Positions 1 to 4,559 of a stretch of 6,816 bases of DNA are shown here, in pieces. The notes beneath the pieces were generated by a model. The model did not search any database, was not told the origin of the DNA, and worked only from the letters and a program-made list of their open reading frames with translations. The DNA comes from Stenotrophomonas sp. (GTDB lineage: Bacteria; Pseudomonadota; Gammaproteobacteria; Xanthomonadales; Xanthomonadaceae), in assembly GCA_003484865.1 (NCBI GenBank), contig DMZT01000425.1:1-6816 (forward strand), in the 5' to 3' direction. Each line of letters starts with the position of its first letter. The first letter of the stretch is position 1. The position numbers and the translations under genes are program-made.

Positions 1-14
1 CGCTCTTCCGATCT
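1..14 (+). other. Illumina sequencing adapter remnant (not genomic)
   Basis: The first 14 bases, CGCTCTTCCGATCT, are identical to the 3' end of the Illumina TruSeq/universal read-1 adapter. The leading C fits the read-1 form, since the read-2 adapter has T at that position. The match lies exactly at the window edge, as expected for an untrimmed read end carried into an assembly. Genomic sequence probably starts at base 15. Nothing biological should be inferred from these bases. Confidence 0.93.
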
Positions 15-273
15 TTGGGTGCAACGTGTTGGGATGGGCTTCAGCGCGGGGACGAAAGGCGTTCCCAATCCGTGAAGCTGACTCGATAGTAACCACGTGC
101 AACTAAAAATTAAAGAGCCGTTAATGTTCCATGTGATTTAGGTGAAATTCGGCAAAGCCTTTGCAGCATAAGGCTCTAAGCGATATCTGCCGCCCAAAAC
201 GTCTCATTTGTTAAGAATTTTGTTAAAAAAATTTCACCCTGAATGGGCCGTGTGCGCCCTTGACAGGCAGCCC
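15..273. other. Non-coding, AT-rich regulatory-looking region
   Basis: No convincing gene is present. Bases 100-240 are clearly richer in A+T than the rest of the window. They contain an odd dyad GCAAAG-C-CTTTGC at 152-164, a distant inverted pair AGAGCC/GGCTCT (114-119 and 172-177), a 9-base inverted pair GGTGAAATT/AATTTCACC (141-149 and 230-238), and two copies of TTGTTAA in the same orientation near 208-226. On the minus strand a short frame opens at a GTG at 94-96 and stays open to the contig edge, but it has no ribosome binding site and no recognisable protein. My reading is that this is the control region of a leftward gene lost beyond the contig end, plus the spacer downstream of the first gene's terminator. 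No identity can be given for that gene. Confidence 0.55.
86..114 (-). promoter_or_regulatory. Candidate leftward sigma70-type promoter for a gene beyond the contig end
   Basis: On the minus strand, TTTAAT (109-114) and TACTAT (86-91) are separated by 17 bases, with A+T-rich sequence upstream. The -10 matches 4 of 6 consensus bases and the -35 only 3 of 6. It would drive transcription off the left edge of the window. The support is limited to spacing, base composition and the absence of any other use for this stretch. Confidence 0.27.
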
Positions 274-307
274 AAACGAAAAAGGGCGCCTCGTGGAGGC
301 GCCCTTT
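274..307 (-). terminator. Rho-independent terminator of the exported beta-barrel-like gene
   Basis: Bases 281-292 (AAAGGGCGCCTC) and 296-307 are perfect inverse complements around a 3-base loop, giving a 12-bp GC-rich stem. Read on the minus strand, the 3' arm runs into TTTTT, then CG, then TTT, which is a good U-tract. The stem begins 36 bases after the stop codon of the leftward gene ending at 344. In the rightward direction only the three T of the stem follow the hairpin, so it should act mainly on leftward transcripts. Confidence 0.88.
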
Positions 308-343
308 GGATGACGGGTATTGACGGGTCGTCGCAACGACAGG

Positions 344-1201
344 TCAGAGATCCTGCTCGTACCGCACGTAGGGGACGGTGCCCTCGTCCGTGCTCTCGTT
401 GCGGGGGGCGAACGGGTTCTTGCCGCGGGTGACCACGTTCTCCGCGCCCACGGTGAGCTGCCCGCTCCACGGCGTGCGCCAGGTCAGGCCGACCCCCAGG
501 CCTTCCCACTTGCCGGGCTGGCCCGGAACATCGACCACGCGGCCGATGATGTTGCCGCTGAAGTTGCCATAGCCGGCACCGATGGTGAGGCTCTTGCTGT
601 CCCAGCGGTCCACGATCGCCGGCGAGGCGTCCGCGATGGGGACCAGACGCGCCTTGGCATAGGTGCCGCCGATCGAGACGAAGCCCTCGCGGCCGATGTT
701 CTTCTGCCCGAAGACGGTCAGGTCGTTCTGTTCGGCGCGCAGTGAAGGCGATTTGTTCGGGCCAGCCAGCCACGCGGGCAGGGTGTCGCGGCCGCTGCCG
801 GCGGTGATGCCCACGCGGCCGCCAGGCCGGTTGAACGCGGCGGTGCCACTGACGCGGCGGCTGAGCGTGTTGTCTTCCTCATCGCCCAGTGTCGCCAGCA
901 TGCAATGGCTGGCCAATCCGCTGATGCTCGTCCCGCGACTGCTGTTGCACAGCAGACCCAGCGAGTCACCCGAGGACAGGCCGAAGGCCGCGTCCAGGGA
1001 GCTGCGGCCGAAATGCCAGCGCGCACCGACCGCCTGCTCGCCGGTGGGTTCCAGATACAGCAACGCCTCCACCTTGCCGCTGCCCTTGTTCCAGACCGGC
1101 AACACGGTGCCGTCCTGCTTGCCCTTGGCCTGCGCATGCGCGCCCGAGATCGCGCCTAGGGCGATCATCAGGGCCAGCGGTAGACGCAGAAGGGAATGCA
1201 T
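344..1201 (-). CDS. Exported, probably outer-membrane beta-barrel protein of unknown function
   Basis: The 285-residue product is not a family I can name. Residues 1-23 form a classical signal peptide: a basic start, a hydrophobic core (LALMIALGAISG) and an AHA cleavage site before QAKGKQ. The mature protein has many short alternating polar/hydrophobic, glycine- and aromatic-rich stretches (such as GARWHFG, FVSIGGTYAKARL, LTIGAGYGNFSGNIIG, LGVGLTWRT, LTVGAENV), typical of antiparallel beta strands. The tail, VGAENV...NPF...VPYVRYEQDL, resembles the closing strands of small barrels or TonB-dependent receptors, but it ends in Leu rather than the usual Phe. Two cysteines (C85 and C100) could form a periplasmic disulfide. 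The ATG at 1199-1201 is preceded by GAGAG at a spacing of 5. Its own promoter, a 5' hairpin and a strong terminator suggest a monocistronic gene. A periplasmic beta-rich protein is the main alternative. Export is well supported; the barrel is an inference. Confidence 0.85.
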   Translation of the reverse strand: MHSLLRLPLALMIALGAISGAHAQAKGKQDGTVLPVWNKGSGKVEALLYLEPTGEQAVGARWHFGRSSLDAAFGLSSGDSLGLLCNSSRGTSISGLASHCMLATLGDEEDNTLSRRVSGTAAFNRPGGRVGITAGSGRDTLPAWLAGPNKSPSLRAEQNDLTVFGQKNIGREGFVSIGGTYAKARLVPIADASPAIVDRWDSKSLTIGAGYGNFSGNIIGRVVDVPGQPGKWEGLGVGLTWRTPWSGQLTVGAENVVTRGKNPFAPRNESTDEGTVPYVRYEQDL

Positions 1202-1234
1202 GGGAACTCTCAGACAAGCGCGGTGAACACAAGT

Positions 1235-1250
1235 TCCCGCCGAAGCGGGA
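1235..1250 (-). promoter_or_regulatory. 5' UTR stem-loop with UUCG tetraloop
   Basis: On the minus strand the sequence TCCCGC-TTCG-GCGGGA forms a perfect 6-bp stem closed by C(UUCG)G, an exceptionally stable RNA tetraloop. It lies 33 bases upstream of the start codon at 1201 and just downstream of the predicted -10 (1256-1261). The transcript would therefore begin at or within a base or two of the hairpin. Such 5'-terminal stems are known to protect mRNAs from 5'-end-dependent decay. That role here is inferred. Confidence 0.5.
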
Positions 1251-1255
1251 CATTG

Positions 1256-1284
1256 ATCCTAGGGCGTTTATGATTTCTTAACAA
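1256..1284 (-). promoter_or_regulatory. Candidate sigma70-type promoter of the exported beta-barrel-like gene
   Basis: On the minus strand, TTGTTA (1279-1284) and TAGGAT (1256-1261) each match 4 of 6 consensus bases and are separated by exactly 17 bases. The start site would fall near 1249, leaving a leader of about 50 bases that contains the UUCG hairpin. The position fits, between the hslO stop (1321) and the gene start (1201). Confidence 0.5.
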
Positions 1285-1290
1285 GTCTTG

Positions 1291-1304
1291 GTTCTCCCCA
1301 GAAC
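1291..1304. repeat. Short inverted repeat between hslO and the next gene
   Basis: GTTCT-CCCC-AGAAC makes a 5-bp stem that can be extended outward with a mismatch. Flanking CAAG/CTTG could add to the stem on the minus strand. It lies 17 bases beyond the hslO stop and could be a weak hslO terminator, but no proper T-tract follows it on the minus strand. Its outer part reaches into the -35 of the downstream promoter. Confidence 0.3.
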
Positions 1305-1320
1305 AAAACGCTTGCCAAGT

Positions 1321-2217
1321 TTACTGAAGCCGTTCAGGTGCCGGCGAGGATACATCCATCTCGCGGAACAGTATGTCGAATTCCGTCAACGGAAAGTGAT
1401 ACTCCTGCCCGCAGAATTCGCACCGCACTTCCACCGCGCCGGTTGGCTCGGCGGCAGCCCGGGCCTCTTCCTCGCCAATCGACTGCAACATGCCTGCCAC
1501 CCGCTCGCGCGAGCAAGAACAGGCGAAGCGCAGGGCCTTGTCGCCGAGCAGTTCCGGCGTCTCTTCATGGAACAGGCGGTGCAGCAGATCGTGGCCCGGT
1601 ACCTCCAGCAGTTCCTGCTTGCCCAGGGTCTCGAACAGCGCGCTGGCACGCGACCAGCCGTCCTGGTCGCCTTCATCGCCCGGCAGCTTCTGCAGCAGCA
1701 GGCCTGCGGCGCGGGTGCCGTCGGCGGCCAGCAGCAGCCGGGTGGGCAGCTGTTCGGACTGGCGGAAATAATCCTCGAAGGCTTCGTCCAGACCGGCTGC
1801 GGTCAGGCCGACCAGGCTCTGGTAGCGCTGCGGTTCGCGCGGGTCCAGGCCGGGGTTTTCGATGGTGATCGCCAGCAGCGCGTCCTCGCCCAGCGCGGTC
1901 AGGTCGCGCGGGGCGTCGCCGCCGCCGTCGGCCAGCTGGACGATCCCGCGCAGCGTGCCGGCCGCGGTGCACTCGGCGAACAGGGTACGCATCGCGGTGT
2001 TGCTGCGCAGCTGGATCGACAGCCGGCCATCGACCTTGGTGTGGCCGGTGAACAGCGCCGAGGCCACGCTGGCCTCGCCGAGCAGTTCAGCGGCGCCCGG
2101 CGGATAGACCGCGTGGGACAGGATCTCCCGCCAGGTGTCATCGAGGTGCACGTGCACGCCGCGGACGCCGGCATCGGGGAGCAGGAAACGGACAAGGGAG
2201 TCGGATTGGGCGGTCAT
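1321..2217 (-). CDS. hslO: 33 kDa redox-regulated chaperone HslO (Hsp33)
   Basis: Hsp33 is a cytosolic holdase. It is inactive when reduced and zinc-bound, and is switched on by oxidants plus unfolding, when its C-terminal cysteines form disulfides and it traps unfolding proteins. The 298-residue product shows the defining C-terminal switch: C233-S-C235 ([10 protein letters not shown]) and C266-EF-C269 (VRCEFCG). The spacing is the same as in the E. coli protein, so the zinc/redox centre looks intact. The N-terminal substrate-binding domain fills about residues 8-180 ([10 protein letters not shown] near the start), followed by a linker. The length is normal for the family. I chose the ATG at 2215-2217 because [17 protein letters not shown] aligns with family N-termini. 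The same frame stays open to 2439, but that extension would run across the mtgA start on the other strand. No clear Shine-Dalgarno site precedes the start. It diverges from mtgA across 79 bp. Confidence 0.97.
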   Translation of the reverse strand: MTAQSDSLVRFLLPDAGVRGVHVHLDDTWREILSHAVYPPGAAELLGEASVASALFTGHTKVDGRLSIQLRSNTAMRTLFAECTAAGTLRGIVQLADGGGDAPRDLTALGEDALLAITIENPGLDPREPQRYQSLVGLTAAGLDEAFEDYFRQSEQLPTRLLLAADGTRAAGLLLQKLPGDEGDQDGWSRASALFETLGKQELLEVPGHDLLHRLFHEETPELLGDKALRFACSCSRERVAGMLQSIGEEEARAAAEPTGAVEVRCEFCGQEYHFPLTEFDILFREMDVSSPAPERLQ

Positions 2218-2254
2218 CGGTTCGGTGGCTGCGCGAAAGGAGTGCCGGTTGCCG

Positions 2255-2261
2255 GATAATG
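2255..2261. promoter_or_regulatory. Candidate overlapping -10 elements in the hslO/mtgA divergent spacer
   Basis: The sequence GATAATG reads GATAAT (2255-2260) rightward and CATTAT (2256-2261) leftward, each close to a -10 box. Leftward, a TTTACT lies 16 bases upstream (2278-2283), giving a plausible hslO promoter with 4 of 6 matches in each box. Rightward I see no good -35. The 79-bp spacer has no other strong candidate. Confidence 0.33.
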
Positions 2262-2280
2262 CGCCGACAACCGTGCAAGT

Positions 2281-2286
2281 AAAGGA
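2281..2286 (+). promoter_or_regulatory. Ribosome binding site deciding the mtgA start
   Basis: AAAGGA lies 10 bases before the ATG at 2297-2299. It favours that ATG over the in-frame GTG at 2273 and over the longer open frame reaching back to 2135, which would overlap hslO. Confidence 0.6.
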
Positions 2287-2296
2287 TGCACCAGTA

Positions 2297-3046
2297 ATGG
2301 GGGCAGAGCGCAGCAACCTCAAGGTCGAGCCGGACCTGGAACCGTCACGTCCGCGCCGCTGGCACTGGAAGCGCCTGCTGTGGCTGCCGGTACTGTTTGT
2401 CGGCTTCAGTGTGCTGCAGGTGCTGGCCCTGCGTTTCATCGACCCGCCGGTGTCCAGCGTGATGCTGTGGCGCTATGGCGAAGCGTTGGGGGAGGGCGAC
2501 TGGAGCTACCGGCTGCACTACCAGTGGCGCGACCTGGACCAGATGGCGCCGAGCCTGCCGATTTCGCTGGTGGCCGCCGAGGACCAGCGCTTCCCGGAGC
2601 ACAACGGCTTCGACCTGCAGGCCATCGAGAAGGCGCGTGACCACAACGCACGCGGCGGCCGCCTGCGCGGGGCCAGCACGATCAGCCAGCAGGTCGCCAA
2701 GAACCTGTTCCTGTGGCAGGGCCGCAGCTGGATCCGCAAGGGCCTGGAGGTCTGGTACACCGTGTTGATCGAAGCGCTGTGGCCGAAGTCGCGGATCCTG
2801 GAGATGTACGCCAACATCGCCGAGTTCGGCGACGGCATCTATGGCGCGCAGGCCGCGTCCCGGCAGTACTGGAACAAGGACGCGTCGCGGCTGAGCCCGG
2901 CCGAAAGCGCGCGGCTGGCAGCGGTGCTGCCATCACCGCGACGTTACAACGCGGCCCAGCCCGGACCCTACGTCCAGCGCCGCGCGACATGGATCCAGCG
3001 GCAGGCGCGGCAGTTGGGCGGGAGTGGTTACCTCAGCGAGGATTGA
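2297..3046 (+). CDS. mtgA: Monofunctional peptidoglycan glycosyltransferase MtgA
   Basis: MtgA polymerises lipid II into glycan strands at the periplasmic face of the inner membrane, without the transpeptidase domain of class A PBPs (family GT51). The 249-residue product has a basic N-terminus, one membrane anchor at about residues 26-48 ([19 protein letters not shown]), then the catalytic domain. Motif 1 is [14 protein letters not shown], with catalytic Glu95. Motif 2 is [16 protein letters not shown], with Thr128, Gln132 and Lys135. Motif 3 is IRKGLE, with the second Glu at 151. Then come [14 protein letters not shown] (167-180) and [15 protein letters not shown] (200-214). All key residues expected from class A PBP and MtgA work are present, and the length is close to E. 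coli MtgA (about 240). It is the first gene of a rightward group; the glycosyltransferase begins 39 bases later and may be partly co-transcribed. Confidence 0.97.
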   Translation: MGAERSNLKVEPDLEPSRPRRWHWKRLLWLPVLFVGFSVLQVLALRFIDPPVSSVMLWRYGEALGEGDWSYRLHYQWRDLDQMAPSLPISLVAAEDQRFPEHNGFDLQAIEKARDHNARGGRLRGASTISQQVAKNLFLWQGRSWIRKGLEVWYTVLIEALWPKSRILEMYANIAEFGDGIYGAQAASRQYWNKDASRLSPAESARLAAVLPSPRRYNAAQPGPYVQRRATWIQRQARQLGGSGYLSED

Positions 3047-3047
3047 G

Positions 3048-3059
3048 CGTTCATGAACG
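3048..3059. promoter_or_regulatory. 12-bp perfect palindrome, possible operator
   Basis: CGTTCATGAACG is a perfect 12-base palindrome starting one base after the mtgA stop. It covers the position where the -35 element of the downstream promoter (-10 at 3074-3079) should be. That is a typical place for a repressor or activator site, though a palindrome of this length could be chance and could alternatively form a small hairpin at the mtgA mRNA end. Confidence 0.4.
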
Positions 3060-3073
3060 TGATTGGCTGACGC

Positions 3074-3079
3074 TACAAT
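3074..3079 (+). promoter_or_regulatory. -10 element TACAAT immediately before the glycosyltransferase start
   Basis: TACAAT matches 5 of 6 bases of the -10 consensus and ends 6 bases before the ATG at 3086. Transcription starting at normal distance would begin at or next to the A of the ATG, giving a leaderless mRNA. In agreement, no Shine-Dalgarno sequence precedes this ATG. The -35 side is weak (TTCATG-like, inside the palindrome at 3048-3059). Confidence 0.45.
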
Positions 3080-3085
3080 CGCCGC

Positions 3086-4105
3086 ATGAACAGCCCACGC
3101 CTGACCGTCGTCGTCGCCGCCCACAATGAAGCGCTTGCCTTGCCGATGCTGCACCCACGGCTGCGTGCGGTGCTCGATGGACTGGAAGGTATCGACGGCC
3201 GCGTGCTGTATGTGGACGACGGCAGTACCGATACGACATGGGACGTCATGCAGGGATTGGCCGCTGCCGACGGCTGCGTCGGCGTGCTGCGGCTCTCGCG
3301 GAATTTCGGCAAGGAAGCGGCGCTCACCGCCGGGCTGGATTTCGTCGACGACGGTGCGGTGATGATCCTCGATGCCGATGGCCAGGATCCGCCGGAACTG
3401 ATTCCCGAGTTCGTCGCGCTGTGGCAACAGGGCTATGACAACGTGTACGGCACGCGCCTGGTGCGCGATGGCGAAAGCTGGCTCAAACGGTCTACAGCCA
3501 AGGCGTTCTACCGGGTGATCGGGCGGCTGTCCAAGACACCGATTCCGGCCGATACCGGCGACTTCCGCCTGTTGTCGCCGCGCGCGCTGCAGGCGCTGGG
3601 TCAGCTGCGTGAGCGCCACCGCTTCATGAAGGGGCTGTTCGGCTGGGTGGGCTTCCGGCGCAAGGCCCTGCCTTACCACCGCCATGCGCGGCTGGTCGGG
3701 GAGAGCAAATTCGGGTTCTGGCGGCTCTGGAACTTCGCGTTGGAAGGGATCACCGGCTTTTCGACCGCGCCGCTGCGGGTGACCACCTATCTGGGCCTGG
3801 CAGCGGCGAGTTTCGCGTTCCTGTTCGCGCTGGTCGTGGTGCTGAAGGCCGCGCTGTACGGCGACCGTGTCGCTGGGTGGCCAACGATGATGGCGGTGAT
3901 CCTGTTCCTTGGCGGGATACAGCTGATCGCGCTGGGCCTGATCGGTGAATACCTGGGCCGGCTGTACGAAGAATCCAAACAGCGCCCGCTGTACCTGATT
4001 GACACCTGGCAGGCCCCGTTCGTGGCAGACTCGGCCCTGCATCCCATCGGTGGAGAGCAGCGAGATGACCACGGTACGACAGCTGTTGGAAGGCAAGTCC
4101 CCTGA
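3086..4105 (+). CDS. Family 2 glycosyltransferase, GtrB/dolichol-phosphate-mannosyltransferase type, membrane-anchored
   Basis: The 339-residue product has a cytosolic GT-A domain followed by two membrane helices, the layout of enzymes that move a sugar from a nucleotide donor to undecaprenyl phosphate (GtrB, ArnC and relatives). Visible motifs are VVVAAHNEALALP (8-20), YVDDGSTDTT (42-51), LSRNFGKEAAL (70-80), metal/nucleotide-binding DADGQDPPEL (96-105), TGDFRL (157-162), ERHRFMKG (176-183) and GESKFG (205-210). Membrane segments lie at about 232-256 and 267-290. A polar tail of some 45 residues begins EYLGRLYEESKQRPLY. The usual GtrA-type flippase partner is not in the window, so sugar and acceptor cannot be named. 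The lipid-linked sugar could serve O-antigen decoration, lipid A modification or another glycan. The last 41 bases overlap the CBS gene, suggesting coupled translation. The ATG at 3086 is supported by the conserved N-terminus, although it has no ribosome binding site. Confidence 0.93.
   Translation: MNSPRLTVVVAAHNEALALPMLHPRLRAVLDGLEGIDGRVLYVDDGSTDTTWDVMQGLAAADGCVGVLRLSRNFGKEAALTAGLDFVDDGAVMILDADGQDPPELIPEFVALWQQGYDNVYGTRLVRDGESWLKRSTAKAFYRVIGRLSKTPIPADTGDFRLLSPRALQALGQLRERHRFMKGLFGWVGFRRKALPYHRHARLVGESKFGFWRLWNFALEGITGFSTAPLRVTTYLGLAAASFAFLFALVVVLKAALYGDRVAGWPTMMAVILFLGGIQLIALGLIGEYLGRLYEESKQRPLYLIDTWQAPFVADSALHPIGGEQRDDHGTTAVGRQVP
4052..4057 (+). promoter_or_regulatory. Ribosome binding site of the CBS-domain gene
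   Basis: GGAGAG sits 7 bases before the ATG at 4065-4067, inside the end of the glycosyltransferase gene. It selects this start over an in-frame ATG at 3999, whose extra N-terminal residues are uncharacteristic of CBS proteins. Confidence 0.7.
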
Positions 4106-4496
4106 GGTATTCGCAGTCGCCCCGACGTCGGCGGTGATCGACGCCATCCGGTTGATGGCTGAAAAGGGCATCGGCGCGGTTCTGGTGATGGAAGGCCGGC
4201 ACCTGGTCGGCATTCTGTCCGAGCGCGATTACGCGCGGAAGATCGTGCTGCACGAACGCTCCTCACGCACAACCGAAGTCCGCGAGATCATGACCCCCAA
4301 GGTGGTGACCGTCGCGCCAGGCGAGCAGGTCGAGCACTGCCTGCAACTGGTGACCGATTACCGCATCCGCCACCTTCCGGTGGTCGATGGCAACGGGGTC
4401 CTCGGCGTGATCTCGATCGGCGACCTGGTCAAGTCGGTGATCGACGAACAGGCACAGAAACTCGATCAGCTCCAGCAGTACATCGTCGCCGGTTGA
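4065..4496 (+). CDS. Two-CBS-domain protein
   Basis: The 143-residue product consists of little more than a tandem pair of CBS domains (a Bateman module): repeat 1 at about residues 8-61 (VFAVAP...IGAVLVMEGRHLVGILSERD) and repeat 2 at about 74-127 (IMTPKVVTVAPGEQ...IRHLPVVDGNGVLGVISIGD). The short tail EQAQKLDQLQQYIVAG looks helical. CBS pairs bind adenosyl ligands such as AMP, ATP or S-adenosylmethionine and usually act as energy or ligand sensors. A stand-alone protein of this size must act on a partner or as a small-molecule sensor. There is no membrane segment or signal peptide, so it is cytosolic. The start overlaps the glycosyltransferase end by 41 bases in a different frame, so the two are probably co-transcribed. 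This does not prove a functional link. The partner and ligand cannot be told from sequence. Confidence 0.93.
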   Translation: MTTVRQLLEGKSPEVFAVAPTSAVIDAIRLMAEKGIGAVLVMEGRHLVGILSERDYARKIVLHERSSRTTEVREIMTPKVVTVAPGEQVEHCLQLVTDYRIRHLPVVDGNGVLGVISIGDLVKSVIDEQAQKLDQLQQYIVAG

Positions 4497-4510
4497 GCGT
4501 GGATCCTTGC

Positions 4511-4528
4511 TGGCCGGCATGCCGGCCA
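4511..4528. repeat. 18-bp perfect palindrome in the convergent spacer
   Basis: TGGCCGGCATGCCGGCCA is identical to its own reverse complement. In RNA from either strand it could fold into a 7-bp GC-rich stem with a CATG loop, 14 bases past the CBS gene stop. No T-tract follows on either strand, so it is not a canonical terminator. Its place between converging genes suggests a two-way termination or 3'-end stabilising role. Confidence 0.5.
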
Positions 4529-4538
4529 TGAGTCGGCA

Positions 4539-4558
4539 TCCGGCCAGAATGGGCCGGA
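4539..4558. repeat. Second inverted repeat in the convergent spacer
   Basis: TCCGGCC-AGAATG-GGCCGGA gives a 7-bp stem with a 6-base loop and ends one base before the asmA stop codon region. Together with the 18-bp palindrome it fills most of the 63-bp gap between the CBS gene and asmA. A bidirectional terminator without a U-tract is possible but unproven. Confidence 0.45.
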
Positions 4559-4559
4559 A

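Noticed and set aside
208..307. Possible small RNA running rightward into the hairpin at 281-307
   Set aside because: There is no good -10 after the TTGTTAA copies, the TTGACA at 260-265 has no matching -10, and the hairpin's T-tract faces the other direction. The hairpin is explained as the leftward gene's terminator.
1288..2259. Long plus-strand open frame of 323 codons opposite hslO
   Set aside because: Its translation is glutamine-, alanine- and glycine-rich with no recognisable domain. It lies across a clear hslO gene with intact cysteine motifs; GC-rich third positions create such shadows.
2218..2439. Upstream extension of hslO by 74 codons
   Set aside because: The added residues (serine- and arginine-rich) do not match Hsp33 N-termini and would overlap the start of mtgA on the other strand.
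2933..4213. Long minus-strand open frame of 426 codons opposite the glycosyltransferase and CBS genes
   Set aside because: It covers parts of three well-supported genes, has arginine/proline/glutamine-biased composition and no motif or ribosome binding site.
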